The notes: generated by a model from the sequence alone, not told the origin. A DNA stretch of 64,000 nucleotides from an uncultured Shewanella sp. (GCF_947501225.1 NZ_CANMUW010000001.1:434001-498000), one strand, 5' to 3'. Numbered from the stretch's first letter, positions 18,300 through 27,758 are shown. Made by a program: numbers and translations.

Positions 18300-19547
18300 A
18301 TGTATAAAAAATTGATACTCGCCTCATCCATCTCAACAGCGCTTATGGGCATCAGTAGTCAGGTTAGCGCCGAAGAGACGATCTTTGTCGGCCACCTTGC
18401 CGATATGTCAGGCCCTACGGCCTTCGTGGGTAAACCCTATGCCGATGGTGTGAGAGATTCACTGGCCTACATCAATGCCAATGGCGGCATCAGCGGCACT
18501 AAGCTTGAGTATGAAACCATAGATTATGCCTACAAGGTGCCTCAGGCCATCGCCTCATATAAGAAGTGGCAGTCACGTAAGAACATGGTGGCAATGCAGG
18601 GGTGGGGAACCGCCGATACCGAGGCGTTAATCTCTTTTGCCGCCAAAGATCAGACGCCAATCTTCTCCGCCTCCTATTCCGGTCATCTGACCGACCCTAA
18701 GGGGATCAACCCGAATACCAAAAAACCTGCGCCCTATAACTTCTTCTATGGGGCGTCCTATTCTGACTCCTGCCGCGGACTGGTGCAGTGGGCCGCCAAA
18801 GACTGGCAGAGCAAAGGGGGAAAGGGGAAGCCCAAGTTTACTCATATCGGTGCCAACCACCCATTCCCGAATGCGCCTAAGGCGGCATGTGCCGAGTATG
18901 CGACAGAGCTGGGCTTCGATGTACAACCCGCCGTTGTGATCTCCATGAAGCCCGGTGACTTCAAGGCACAGTGCCTGAGCCTGAAGAGCTCGGGGACTCA
19001 CTATGGCTACATAGGTAACTTAGGTGGCTCGGTGCAGTCACTGATTAAATCCTGCAATACCGTAGGCACCGAGATCCAGTTTATGTCCAATATCTGGGGC
19101 GGTGACAAGCTGGTATTCAAGGCGGCGGGAGAGGGGATTAAGGATTATGTCTTCCCGACCATGACCCCTTTCTGGACCGACGAGGTGCCGGGCATGAAGT
19201 TGGTGCGTGAGATATCTAAGATGTCTGACACCTCCGGCAGTGAGGAGCGTCTGCACCATTATATCCGCGGGATCTGCTCAACCTTCTTCATGAAAGAGTC
19301 GATGGAGTGGGCTAAGGCTAACGGCGGCGTGACCGGAGAGAATGTTAAGAAGGGGATGTATGCCCAGAAAAATTGGGTACCTAAGGGGCTCGAAGGCGTG
19401 TGTCTTGCCGCAACCTGGACACCGGAGGATCACCGTGGCATCAATCAGGTGAACATCTATAAGGGGAACTTCAACGGCGGAGATATTCGTGTCGAGAAGG
19501 CCGATCAGGTGACCCTTGAGCGTCGTGTTGACTGGTTAGGTTATTAA
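18300..19547 (+). CDS. Periplasmic substrate-binding protein of the Liv-type transporter
   Basis: Periplasmic receptor for the importer, Peripla_BP_6 fold. A signal peptide ends ISSQVSA before EETIFVGHLADMSGP. Hallmarks are the GxxxPYADGVRDSLAYINANGGI start of the first lobe and the VPQAIASYKKW segment. ATG 18300 is preferred to an upstream TTG because AAGGA lies 7 bp before it. Ligand cannot be deduced, but proteins of this subgroup sit next to CoA ligases in several proteobacteria, where aromatic or aliphatic acids are the suspected ligands. A 217-bp gap with a weak GAGAG/CTCTC hairpin (18100-18116) separates it from the permease gene. Confidence 0.88.
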   Translation: MYKKLILASSISTALMGISSQVSAEETIFVGHLADMSGPTAFVGKPYADGVRDSLAYINANGGISGTKLEYETIDYAYKVPQAIASYKKWQSRKNMVAMQGWGTADTEALISFAAKDQTPIFSASYSGHLTDPKGINPNTKKPAPYNFFYGASYSDSCRGLVQWAAKDWQSKGGKGKPKFTHIGANHPFPNAPKAACAEYATELGFDVQPAVVISMKPGDFKAQCLSLKSSGTHYGYIGNLGGSVQSLIKSCNTVGTEIQFMSNIWGGDKLVFKAAGEGIKDYVFPTMTPFWTDEVPGMKLVREISKMSDTSGSEERLHHYIRGICSTFFMKESMEWAKANGGVTGENVKKGMYAQKNWVPKGLEGVCLAATWTPEDHRGINQVNIYKGNFNGGDIRVEKADQVTLERRVDWLGY

Positions 19548-19599
19548 TCATTCCGGGGCGTGACTCAGGTTACGCCTCCCATTATTTCAGGGAGTATGT

Positions 19600-20418
19600 A
19601 TGACACAAGCAGCTCAGATACAGCCAGCGACACCCGTGTTATCCATCAATAACATCGAAGTTGTCTACGATGATGTTATCCAGGTGCTCAGAGGCGTGAG
19701 CATAGAGGTGCCAAAGGGGAAGATCGTTACCCTGCTGGGACCCAATGGTGCCGGCAAGTCCACCACGCTCAAGGCCATATCCGGTTTACTTAAAACTGAA
19801 AATGGCGACGTCACCCGCGGTGACATCAGTTTTATGGGTCGACAGATCGACAGGAAGAATGCCGATGATATCGTTCGCTCCGGCGTGTTTCAGGTGATGG
19901 AGGGACGCCGTATCGTCGAAGATATGACGGTGATTGAAAACCTGAAATTAGGCGCCTATACCCGCAATGATAACCAGATCAATCAGGACATTGAGATGGT
20001 CTTCAGCTACTTTCCCCGCCTTAAGGAGCGTACCGGCCTGGCAGGCTACCTCTCAGGCGGCGAGCAGCAGATGTTGGCTATCGGTCGCGCCCTGATGGCG
20101 CGCCCTAAGATGATCTGCCTCGATGAGCCCTCTATGGGATTGTCGCCTCTGCTGGTGAAGGAGGTGTTCGGCATCATAGATAAGATCAACAAGGAGCAGG
20201 GGATCACCATGTTGCTGGTGGAGCAAAACGCCAACTATGCCCTAAAGGCCGCCGACTATGGCTATATCATGGAGTCCGGCAAGATTGTACTGGATGGAAC
20301 CAGCGAACAACTGCTGAATAACGAAGATGTGAAAGAGTTCTACCTGGGTGGCGGTAACGATAAGAGAAAAAGCTTTAAAAACTTAAAGTCATATAAGCGT
20401 CGTAAACGTTGGCTTTAA
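19600..20418 (+). CDS. Liv-type ABC transporter ATP-binding protein (LivF-like)
   Basis: Second ATPase of the importer. It shows Walker A GPNGAGKST, Q-loop VFQVMEGRRIVEDMTV (the LivF-type form), signature LSGGEQQMLAIGRALM, Walker B MICLDEPSMGLSP and H-loop LLVEQNANYAL. The C-terminus carries a basic tail (KRKSFKNLKSYKRRKRW) longer than in E. coli LivF, possibly contacting membrane or partner. GGGAG stands 5 bp before the ATG. It follows the binding-protein gene by 52 bp. Confidence 0.9.
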   Translation: MTQAAQIQPATPVLSINNIEVVYDDVIQVLRGVSIEVPKGKIVTLLGPNGAGKSTTLKAISGLLKTENGDVTRGDISFMGRQIDRKNADDIVRSGVFQVMEGRRIVEDMTVIENLKLGAYTRNDNQINQDIEMVFSYFPRLKERTGLAGYLSGGEQQMLAIGRALMARPKMICLDEPSMGLSPLLVKEVFGIIDKINKEQGITMLLVEQNANYALKAADYGYIMESGKIVLDGTSEQLLNNEDVKEFYLGGGNDKRKSFKNLKSYKRRKRWL

Positions 20419-20441
20419 AAGATAAGTGATTAGGGGGGGAT

Positions 20442-21671
20442 ATGAATAGCGTATATGATTCCGATGAGCTGCAGAGTCGAACCCGGCGTGAGAGCGACCT
20501 GCTCACCCGTTTACCGGCGTTTCTGGCTTATGCAAAACAGGAGTGTGCTCACTATCGACGCACACTCAGTGATATCGATGTGACTGCCATCACCAGCAGA
20601 CAGTCACTCACCTCTGTGCCCGTCACGAGAAAGTCGGATCTGATCTGTCTGCAGGCCGAAAACCTGCCGTTTGCCGGGCTCAATGCGTCGGGTTCGACCC
20701 CGGATCGCATCTTTCAATCTCCCGGTCCCATCTTCGAGCCCGGCCATGACAGCAAAGATTGGTGGCGAATGGGCACCGCCTTCTATGCGGCGGGCTTTCG
20801 TGCAGGGGAGCGGGTGCAAAACTGCCTCTCCTATCATCTCAGCCCAGGCGGATTCATCATGGACTCGGGTGCCAGGGCTTGTGGCTGCAGCGTGATCCCA
20901 GCCGGACCGGGGCAGACCGAGCAGCAGCTTGATATTATCGAGCGCCTCAGACCCGAAGGCTACTGCGGTACACCCTCATTTCTCAATATTTTGCTGCAGA
21001 GGGCGAAGGAACTTGGGCGGGATGTCTCATCGATCAACAAGGCGCTCGTATCGGGTGAAGCATTGACACCGACGCTGCAAGCCAGATTTGAAGAGGCGGG
21101 AATTTCGGTGAGCCAAGCCTATGCGACCGCAGATATCGGTCTGATCGCCTATGAGAGCTGTCCGGATAGTGGTCTGGTTGTCGCAGAAGATATCCTGCTG
21201 GAGATCCTCAGGCCGGGTAGTCAGGAGCCGGTTGCCGATGGTGAGGTCGGTGAAGTGGTGGTGACCAGCTTTAATCCCGATTATCCCCTCATTCGCTTCG
21301 CCACCGGCGATCTGTCATCCGTTATGCCGGGGATGAGCCCCTGCGGTCGAACCAATATGCGGATCAGGGGCTGGCAGGGGCGGGCCGACCAGAGTACTAA
21401 GGTGAAAGGGATGTTTATTCACCCCGAGCAGGTCGAACGTATCAGGCTATCCCATAGTCTGCTCGCCAAGGCGAGGCTGGTGGTGACAAATATCGATGAC
21501 AGGGATCAGATGACACTGCACTGTGAGGTGAGTGATGCCGGGCGCAGCGACATAGATATCACCGAGGTGGCCCAGACAATGAGAGAGGTGACTAAGCTCG
21601 GTGGCCATGTTGAGCTTGTGGCACCGGGCAGCCTGAGTGATGACGGTATCGTGATTGAAGATCTGAGGTAG
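20442..21671 (+). CDS. Phenylacetate-CoA ligase-like (PaaK-type) adenylate-forming protein
   Basis: Second CoA ligase-like gene of the cassette, of the shorter PaaK group (409 residues). Features are the degenerate phosphate loop NASGSTPDRIF, SGEALTPTLQARFEEAG, SQAYATADIGLIAYES and GWQGRADQSTKVKGMFIHP, the last matching the hinge/lid transition of PaaK enzymes. Related family members activate aryl acids, but the loop differs from canonical SSGTTGKP, so substrate or even activity is open. AGGGGGG lies just before the ATG. It is the last gene before a bidirectional terminator. Confidence 0.8.
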   Translation: MNSVYDSDELQSRTRRESDLLTRLPAFLAYAKQECAHYRRTLSDIDVTAITSRQSLTSVPVTRKSDLICLQAENLPFAGLNASGSTPDRIFQSPGPIFEPGHDSKDWWRMGTAFYAAGFRAGERVQNCLSYHLSPGGFIMDSGARACGCSVIPAGPGQTEQQLDIIERLRPEGYCGTPSFLNILLQRAKELGRDVSSINKALVSGEALTPTLQARFEEAGISVSQAYATADIGLIAYESCPDSGLVVAEDILLEILRPGSQEPVADGEVGEVVVTSFNPDYPLIRFATGDLSSVMPGMSPCGRTNMRIRGWQGRADQSTKVKGMFIHPEQVERIRLSHSLLAKARLVVTNIDDRDQMTLHCEVSDAGRSDIDITEVAQTMREVTKLGGHVELVAPGSLSDDGIVIEDLR

Positions 21672-21703
21672 CCATAAACTTGTATCGTCTCTTATTTTGG
21701 GTA

Positions 21704-21743
21704 TAAAAAAACGCCTTCAGGTTCATACCTGAGGGCGTTTTTA
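21704..21743. terminator. Bidirectional terminator between the transport cassette and proS
   Basis: A 13-bp stem (AACGCCTTCAGGT with ACCTGAGGGCGTT, one G-U) with a four-base loop, flanked by an A-run on the left and T-run on the right. It can stop transcripts arriving from both sides. Confidence 0.9.
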
Positions 21744-21793
21744 CTGAGTCTTGTTGTCAGCCGCTTTATTTAAGCTGCTTATACCGTTCGGTA

Positions 21794-23503
21794 TTACTTG
21801 GCAGACTTAAGGAAGTCGATAATTTGATCGAATGGGATCTCCTGCTTCTCACCCGTACGGCGGTTCTTATACTCGAACACACCGTTATCGATATTACGGT
21901 CGCCAATTACGACAACGTGTGGCAGACCGACAAGTTCCATATCGGCAAACATCACACCGGCACGCTCTTTGCGGTCATCGAACAGTACTTCCAAGCCCGC
22001 ATCTTGCATGTCCTGGTAGAGCTTCTCGGCCATGTCTTTAACACGGTGAGACTTATGCATGTTCATCGGTAGGATACCCACCTTGAACGGTGCAATCGCA
22101 TCCGGCCATATGATACCGCGGTCGTCATGGTTTTGTTCGATAGCGGCGGCAACCATACGGCTGACACCGACCCCATAACAACCCATCAACAGGGTTTGTG
22201 CCTTACCGTTCTGGTCGAGTACATTGGCGTTCATCGCTTCCGAGTAGTTCTTACCCAGCTGGAAGATATGACCCACTTCGATACCGCGAAGCAGGGCAAT
22301 GGTACCCTGACCACAAGGGCTGGCTTCACCCTCGATGATGTTACGCAGATCGTAAGCTTCGGCCTGTGGAAGATCGCGCTCCCAGTTGATGCCAAAGTAG
22401 TGCTTATCGTCCTGGTTAGCACCGGCACCGAAATCACTCATCACGCTGACGCCGTGGTCGATATAGACCGGGATCTCAAGGCCGACAGGGCCAATAGAAC
22501 CTGGGCCTGCACCAATAGCCTTACGGATCTCAGCTTCGTCAGCAAATTCGAACGGTGACAATACCGCAGGGATCTTCTCTGCTTTGACTTCGTTAAGATC
22601 GTGATCGCCACGAACAACCAGAGCGACCAGAGGCGCTTCTTCGGTTGCTCCCTTAACGATAAGGGTCTTAACCGTCTTTTCGATGGCGATGCCGTGGTGC
22701 TCAACCAACTCGGCGATGGTCTTAGCCTTCGGTGTGTTAACCAGGCTCATCTCAAGGGTCGGTGCCTGACGAGTCTCGGTTGGCATCGGTGCTTCGGCCT
22801 TCTCGATATTGGCCGCATAATCACTCTCGGTCGAGTAGGCGATCAGATCTTCACCACTGTTTGCCAGAACATGGAACTCGTGTGACATGCTGCCACCGAT
22901 AGAACCGGTATCGGCGATCACCGGGCGGAAGGCCAGCCCCATGCGAGACAGAATGTTGCTGTATGCCTGGAACATAGACTCATAGGTCTCATCCATGGTC
23001 TCTTGATCCAGGTGGAAAGAGTAGGCGTCTTTCATCAAAAACTCACGTGAACGCATCACACCGAAACGTGGACGAACTTCATCGCGGAATTTAGTCTGGA
23101 TCTGGAACAGATTCAGTGGCAACTGCTTATAGGAGTTAACCTCTTTACGCACGATATCCGTAATAACCTCTTCGTGAGTCGGGCCAAGCACGAAATCACG
23201 GTTATGACGATCCTGGAAACGCAGCAGCTCGGGACCAAACTTCTCCCAGCGACCGGTTTCAGCCCAAAGGTCGGCGGGTTGAACCATAGGCATCAGGATT
23301 TCAACGGAACCGGCTTTATTCATCTCTTCACGGACGATAGCTTCTACCTTGCGCAGCACACGAAGTCCTGTCGGTAACCAGCTGTAAAGGCCTGAAGCGT
23401 TACGACGGATCATGCCGGCACGTAACATTAATTGATGACTGATCACCTCTGCATCTGCAGGGGTCTCTTTTTGTGTTGAAAGCAGGTACTTGCTAACGCG
23501 CAT
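21794..23503 (-). CDS. proS: Prolyl-tRNA synthetase
   Basis: Class II aminoacyl-tRNA synthetase charging tRNA-Pro. Starting at the ATG at 23503 gives [19 protein letters not shown], the conserved beginning, and 569 residues, close to E. coli ProS (572); the frame extends 40 codons further upstream but that part is unlike the family. Motif 2 ([25 protein letters not shown]), the inserted editing domain (about 225-400, with KTLIVKG and [10 protein letters not shown]) and motif 3 ([17 protein letters not shown]) are present. It is monocistronic. Confidence 0.97.
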   Translation of the reverse strand: MRVSKYLLSTQKETPADAEVISHQLMLRAGMIRRNASGLYSWLPTGLRVLRKVEAIVREEMNKAGSVEILMPMVQPADLWAETGRWEKFGPELLRFQDRHNRDFVLGPTHEEVITDIVRKEVNSYKQLPLNLFQIQTKFRDEVRPRFGVMRSREFLMKDAYSFHLDQETMDETYESMFQAYSNILSRMGLAFRPVIADTGSIGGSMSHEFHVLANSGEDLIAYSTESDYAANIEKAEAPMPTETRQAPTLEMSLVNTPKAKTIAELVEHHGIAIEKTVKTLIVKGATEEAPLVALVVRGDHDLNEVKAEKIPAVLSPFEFADEAEIRKAIGAGPGSIGPVGLEIPVYIDHGVSVMSDFGAGANQDDKHYFGINWERDLPQAEAYDLRNIIEGEASPCGQGTIALLRGIEVGHIFQLGKNYSEAMNANVLDQNGKAQTLLMGCYGVGVSRMVAAAIEQNHDDRGIIWPDAIAPFKVGILPMNMHKSHRVKDMAEKLYQDMQDAGLEVLFDDRKERAGVMFADMELVGLPHVVVIGDRNIDNGVFEYKNRRTGEKQEIPFDQIIDFLKSAK

Positions 23504-23741
23504 TACCGATATCCAGTTGTTGAAATAAATAGGGCGACATTTTAGCATTTGTATGAGTGATGTCACCCATGGATTTTGACATTCGTTAGATTTTGTTGAA
23601 CTTATTCCATCTCTGTTGGCCATCGATGATGAAATACGCGATTAAGCTGGTTAATTTTGTTGTCGCTGATGGCTTGCCTTAATTCACACACCTCTCTTTA
23701 TAATCAAAGCTTTATTGTGAAATAGTCTTAATTAAATAAAC

Positions 23742-23758
23742 TTGCATTTGAGATGCGT
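23742..23758. promoter_or_regulatory. NsrR-like operator, upstream copy
   Basis: TTGCATTT-G-AGATGCGT, an imperfect palindrome like the gammaproteobacterial NsrR box (ATGYATTT-N-AAATRCAT). It is 27 bp, centre to centre, from a better copy downstream. The operon it precedes ends in an nsrR-type gene. Confidence 0.45.
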
Positions 23759-23768
23759 GTTTAATAAT

Positions 23769-23785
23769 ATGCATTTCAAATACCC
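23769..23785. promoter_or_regulatory. NsrR-like operator, downstream copy
   Basis: ATGCATTT-C-AAATACCC matches the NsrR consensus in the whole left half and six of eight positions in the right half. It lies 24 bp before the first possible start codon of the hemerythrin-like gene, where a bound repressor would block transcription. Confidence 0.6.
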
Positions 23786-23808
23786 ATTAAGTTCAGCATG
23801 ACTCTACC

Positions 23809-24306
23809 ATGAGCCGATATAACGAAGTATCTATGAATCGTGCCACGCCCAACCAATACTTAATAAAGCCGACGGCGAAGAGTGAGCCGCTGTCACAGTG
23901 GCCCGAGATATTGATGGCCCAACATATTCAATTGGAATCTGAGATAAACACCATCTCAACTCTGGTCGCTCAGGGTGAGTGCCACCTGTTGCAACTCGAT
24001 GCACGGCTTAAAAAACTGATCAAGGGGGTACTGACTCATCTGGAGCTGGAATCATGTTTCTTAGCCTCGGTGTTAGGTAGTTTTAACCTGTCACATCAGC
24101 ATCACGTTTGCCTTACTCAAGGCTTTCAAGCGCTTGAGCAGACCTGTAAAGAAACTGTCATCTATCTTCACTCCCTTAAATTAGCCTTGGGTAACGGCCC
24201 GGTGGAACCGGAACACGCCGTCCGTATTAACCAGCTATTACACGATATTCATGCTCGTCTGGAGAGTGAAGATATTGTCTATTCAATCTTAAAAGAAGCT
24301 GCGTGA
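23809..24306 (+). CDS. Hemerythrin-like (HHE) domain protein, putative
   Basis: A 165-residue, mostly helical soluble protein. Candidate di-iron ligands in hemerythrin order are H39, H77-x3-E81 (THLELESCFL), H96/H98/H99 (SHQHHV) and H148-x3-E152 (HARLESEDIVYSIL), the two H-x3-E motifs being the usual HHE signature. Proteins of this fold bind O2 or NO or repair iron-sulfur centres. The start is uncertain: ATG 23809 or ATG 23833, neither with a strong SD. It heads an operon with an EAL protein, a chemoreceptor-like protein and NsrR, which argues for a gas-sensing role. The assignment rests on motif spacing only. Confidence 0.55.
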   Translation: MSRYNEVSMNRATPNQYLIKPTAKSEPLSQWPEILMAQHIQLESEINTISTLVAQGECHLLQLDARLKKLIKGVLTHLELESCFLASVLGSFNLSHQHHVCLTQGFQALEQTCKETVIYLHSLKLALGNGPVEPEHAVRINQLLHDIHARLESEDIVYSILKEAA

Positions 24307-24313
24307 GTCAACT

Positions 24314-25072
24314 ATGAGATTTAACTATCACGGGCAAGAGGCCCGGTTATCCTGGTTCACACAAGAGTTAGTCACCACATCGCTGGATACTGTATATGGG
24401 CGGGAGTTGCTTTGCCGTGGATATATCACCGAGACAGGGGCACAAATTCCCATGGAGGCGCTGATTTCCTATCTATACCTGCACAGCGAAATCCTTCTGA
24501 CAATGACCTGTCAACAGATCAGGGATAGTTGCGACCATCAGCCTCTCGGGGGAAAGAGTATCAGCAGTTGGAGCAATATCGGCGGCCCCCTGATAGCCGA
24601 ACAGCATCTATTCCGGCAGTTATGGCGTGACTCGCTTCGTTCTCTTTCCCCTCTCCAAAAACAGGCTCTGGTACTGGAAATATGCGAGAGCGATATTGGT
24701 GATGAGCAGGTGATTGAACGCGTTGCGTTTTTAAAAAAGAAGGGTTTTATGATCGCGATGGATGACTTTGGCGCGGGCCACTCCAACCTACTCAGACTCA
24801 ACCAGGCTGAGTTTGACATCATCAAGCTTGACCTGAATCTGCTGAGTCAGGTGCCAAGCGATCTGTGGGCTGCAAGCTTTTATCGGGAGATCGTTAATCT
24901 ATGTGCTTCTAAAGGCTGCTTAATTGTGGCTGAAGGGGTAGAAACACCTGCCCAGTCAGACTTTGTACGTTGGGCGGGCGTAGATCTGATCCAGGGATAT
25001 CTATATTCAACACCCGAACTATGGGTTGATAGCGTAACTAAAACAGCCTATCAACAGCCGATAAGGGCATAA
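24314..25072 (+). CDS. EAL domain cyclic-di-GMP phosphodiesterase
   Basis: Stand-alone EAL domain (252 residues), predicted to cleave c-di-GMP to pGpG in the cytosol. The residues needed for catalysis appear present: E31 (in RELL, the EAL-motif position), N88, E122 (LEICES), D150-D151 (MDDFGAGHSNL), K171 (IKLDL), E207 (VAEGVET) and Q227 (IQGYL). The loop-6 motif is DDFGAGHS rather than the common DDFGTGYS. It starts 7 bp after the hemerythrin-like gene, so the two are probably translated together and may act as sensor and output. Confidence 0.88.
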   Translation: MRFNYHGQEARLSWFTQELVTTSLDTVYGRELLCRGYITETGAQIPMEALISYLYLHSEILLTMTCQQIRDSCDHQPLGGKSISSWSNIGGPLIAEQHLFRQLWRDSLRSLSPLQKQALVLEICESDIGDEQVIERVAFLKKKGFMIAMDDFGAGHSNLLRLNQAEFDIIKLDLNLLSQVPSDLWAASFYREIVNLCASKGCLIVAEGVETPAQSDFVRWAGVDLIQGYLYSTPELWVDSVTKTAYQQPIRA

Positions 25073-25115
25073 ATTCGGAATATATGACTCCTAACCACTT
25101 AAAGGAAACATTGGA

Positions 25116-26282
25116 ATGCAATCACTATTTTTAAGAATGCGCTTTATCCACTGGGTTGGCGCTATTGCGCTGTTGATAAACGCTCTGTTTTTTACCGAGC
25201 AGATTTTTTCTCAGATCTTACAGTATGTCATTGTGGTATTTTTAATCATTCATGACATCGATGAAAAGCTTTGGGGGGTAGACTCACTGAATGCGATTAC
25301 TGATTATATGCGTTCATTTGAACGTAAAGACCTTTCGATACCCTGTGAAGTGAATAGTAGCTACAACAGCGAGATGGGCAAGATTTTAAGCGTCATTAAT
25401 TCGTTTAGACTCAATGTTAAAGATGCCTTGACCGATATTCAGAGCCAGGCCAACACCTCGGATGATATTGCCGAGATGCTGACGAGTAAGGCGCAGAGTA
25501 TCGCCGGACGGATCCAAGCCCAGGATCAGCGAGTGGAGCATCTGGCAGAGCAGTTTGATATTTTGGATCAGCAATCTCTTGCACTGCAAGACAAGGCCGA
25601 ACAGACCGAACTGCAGGTCGTTCAAACACGCAAGAACCTATTGGAATCCAATGACTCTATGAGCCAGATGGTTGGAAGTATCGAGTCTTATGTCATCAGC
25701 AGTGAGACACTGAAAGAGAAATTCGATTCACTCTCAGAGCAAACTGCATCTATCGGTAATGTGGTATCAGTGATAAATAATTTGGCCGATCAGACTAATC
25801 TGTTGGCGCTCAATGCCGCCATTGAAGCGGCTCGGGCAGGTGAACATGGGCGTGGCTTTGCTGTGGTCGCGGATGAAGTTCGGCAGTTGGCCATGTCGAC
25901 TCAAAATAGCCTTGATCAGATCGATCAGATTATTGTTGGCATCTCTACAGCCGTGCGGCAGGCGGGAGAACAGATGACGTTACAGTCACAAAACCTGACT
26001 ACACTGTCGAAGCACTCGTCCGCCAGTCAGGATAAAGTGAACGCTGCATGTGGTAGTATTGATGGAATATTAACCTTGATCGGCCGGGAACAGGCTAAGG
26101 ATAATGTGGATATTCGTTATATCCATAAGTTAGTCGGTGATGTCGCAGGTGAGATCGATGTGCTTAAACAGCTATCCAGCTCCAACGCCAACGACTGTGA
26201 CGAATTGGAACAACAAGGTAAGCGATTGAATCAGACCACAGTTCAGATCGTCCAACAGCTGGCCGCATTTAAGACTCAATAA
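25116..26282 (+). CDS. Methyl-accepting chemotaxis-like transducer without periplasmic sensor domain
   Basis: Membrane-anchored signalling protein of 388 residues. Two closely spaced hydrophobic segments (about 12-28 and 31-47) leave no room for a periplasmic ligand domain. A HAMP-like or linker helix follows, then a long coiled coil and the signalling hairpin ([20 protein letters not shown], then [15 protein letters not shown], about 225-262). The input must come from the membrane, cytosol or a partner, possibly the hemerythrin-like protein in the same operon. AAAGGAAA lies 8 bp before the ATG. Confidence 0.85.
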   Translation: MQSLFLRMRFIHWVGAIALLINALFFTEQIFSQILQYVIVVFLIIHDIDEKLWGVDSLNAITDYMRSFERKDLSIPCEVNSSYNSEMGKILSVINSFRLNVKDALTDIQSQANTSDDIAEMLTSKAQSIAGRIQAQDQRVEHLAEQFDILDQQSLALQDKAEQTELQVVQTRKNLLESNDSMSQMVGSIESYVISSETLKEKFDSLSEQTASIGNVVSVINNLADQTNLLALNAAIEAARAGEHGRGFAVVADEVRQLAMSTQNSLDQIDQIIVGISTAVRQAGEQMTLQSQNLTTLSKHSSASQDKVNAACGSIDGILTLIGREQAKDNVDIRYIHKLVGDVAGEIDVLKQLSSSNANDCDELEQQGKRLNQTTVQIVQQLAAFKTQ

Positions 26283-26291
26283 GGAGAGGAG

Positions 26292-26750
26292 ATGAGACTC
26301 ACAACCTTTACAGACTTTGGACTGCGGACCCTGATGTATCTGGCCAGCCTACCTCCTGAGCAGTTGAGCAGTGTTACCGAGGTCACTAAGGTTTATCATT
26401 GTTCTCAAAACCATTTGGTTAAGGTTGTGGGGCAGCTGAGTAAACTGGGTTACCTGCAAACAACTCGGGGGAAATATGGTGGGATCTGTTTGGCTATGTC
26501 CCCCCGGGATATCAATATTGGGCAGGTGATCCGTCAGATGGAAAAGCACCTGGATGGCGTAGACTGTACCACCTCTGAGTGTGAGCTGGTTGGTTGCTGT
26601 AAACTAAAGGCGGCGTTACAAGAGGCGATGGGGGCCTTCCTCGAGGCTATGGGTAACTACACCTTGGCCGATCTGGTGGAAAACCAAGAGCAGCTGACAC
26701 AAATCTGGAAGGTTGGCGAGATGAGCGGCAGTAAAAAGAGTGGTAAATGA
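26292..26750 (+). CDS. nsrR: Rrf2-family transcriptional regulator, NsrR type
   Basis: Iron-sulfur repressor predicted to sense nitric oxide. The winged helix (residues 1-70: LTTFTDFGLRTLMYLA ... VTKVYHCSQNHLVKVVGQLSKLGYLQTTRGKYGGICLA) is the Rrf2 form, and C92, C97 and C102 match the three cluster ligands of NsrR; an extra C103 follows. GGAGAGG is directly upstream and the gap to the chemoreceptor gene is 9 bp, so it is the last gene of the operon and probably autoregulated through the palindromes at 23742-23785. Confidence 0.88.
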   Translation: MRLTTFTDFGLRTLMYLASLPPEQLSSVTEVTKVYHCSQNHLVKVVGQLSKLGYLQTTRGKYGGICLAMSPRDINIGQVIRQMEKHLDGVDCTTSECELVGCCKLKAALQEAMGAFLEAMGNYTLADLVENQEQLTQIWKVGEMSGSKKSGK

Positions 26751-26893
26751 AAAAGTGGGAATTCAGACCGTTTCTGCAAATTTGTTATGCCGTTTCCTGT
26801 ATAAATCGCTCAAAGGTATATGCTGTAGTATTAGCGAAGCTTCTCTAAGCTAAGTAAAAGCCGATCTTTAATTGTTAATTGTTCTGAGAAGAT

Positions 26894-27208
26894 ATGAAAT
26901 TTAATCATCTGGGTATTCCGACCAATAGTAGCTTTGAAGGTGAAATTGATATTCCACACCTTAAAATAACGGTGTCAGATCATAAAAATAATCCATATGG
27001 TATTCAATGGATGAGGTTTTGGCCCGATGCCCCTTATCCTGAGTTGGTAAAATCGGTTCCACATGTGGCCTTTGAGGTTGATGATCTGCTCGCTGAGCTC
27101 AATGGTAAAAAGGTTATCATTGAGCCCAACTCTCCGAGCGAGGGGCTAACCGTTGCTTTCATCGAGGTCAATGGGGCTCCGGTAGAGTTAATGCAGTATG
27201 CAAAGTAA
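26894..27208 (+). CDS. VOC-superfamily (glyoxalase/dioxygenase-like) small protein
   Basis: A 104-residue protein with a beta-alpha-beta-beta-beta pattern (KFNHLGIPT ... PHVAFEVDDL ... VAFIEVNGAPVELMQY) characteristic of VOC domains. Candidate metal ligands are the histidines in FNHLGI and PHVAFEV and the glutamate in VELMQ. Substrate unknown. It follows nsrR after 143 bp that hold no clear terminator. Confidence 0.75.
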   Translation: MKFNHLGIPTNSSFEGEIDIPHLKITVSDHKNNPYGIQWMRFWPDAPYPELVKSVPHVAFEVDDLLAELNGKKVIIEPNSPSEGLTVAFIEVNGAPVELMQYAK

Positions 27209-27335
27209 ACCTATACCCAATTAAAGTGAGATGGTTAACAGTTTGCCGGTTAGGTTTAGCTTCATACTTCGGCAGAAGAGTATCAGCTTCTTTGTCGGGC
27301 GTTTTTTCCTAACAGGTGATTTTGGGAAATGGAAG

Positions 27336-27758
27336 ATGAAACAGTCAATTGTACATATCGCTCTAGTCGTCAAAGATTACGATGAGGCGATAGATTTTTA
27401 CGTCAATAAGCTCCGATTTGAACTTATCGAAGACACCTATCAAGCAGAGCAGGATAAGCGTTGGGTGGTGGTGTCGCCGCCAGGATCGAACGGCGTGACG
27501 CTGTTATTAGCTAAGGCGTCAAAACCGGAGCAGCATGATTTTATCGGCAACCAATCCGGCGGCCGTGTCTTTCTCTTTCTTAACACCGATGATTTTTGGC
27601 GTGACTATGAGCGCATGGTTGAGCAGGGAATTACGTTTGTGCGACCGCCGTCTGAGCAAGATTATGGCACCGTCGCCGTGTTCCAGGATCTTTATGGAAA
27701 CCTATGGGACCTGCTGCAGCTAAATGATGATCATCCGATGGCGATTAGAACAGCATAA
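27336..27758 (+). CDS. VOC-family glyoxalase/bleomycin-resistance-like protein
   Basis: A 140-residue VOC protein starting MKQSIVHIALVVKDYDEAIDFY. Both halves are visible: IVHIALVVKDYDEAIDFYVNKLRFEL and GRVFLFLNTDDFWRDYERMVEQG, ending DLYGNLWDLLQ with the usual metal-binding Glu position replaced by Asp. The frame extends 35 codons upstream but that part is not family-like; ATG 27336 is chosen. Role unknown; such proteins include lyases, fosfomycin- and bleomycin-resistance proteins and dioxygenases. Confidence 0.8.
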   Translation: MKQSIVHIALVVKDYDEAIDFYVNKLRFELIEDTYQAEQDKRWVVVSPPGSNGVTLLLAKASKPEQHDFIGNQSGGRVFLFLNTDDFWRDYERMVEQGITFVRPPSEQDYGTVAVFQDLYGNLWDLLQLNDDHPMAIRTA

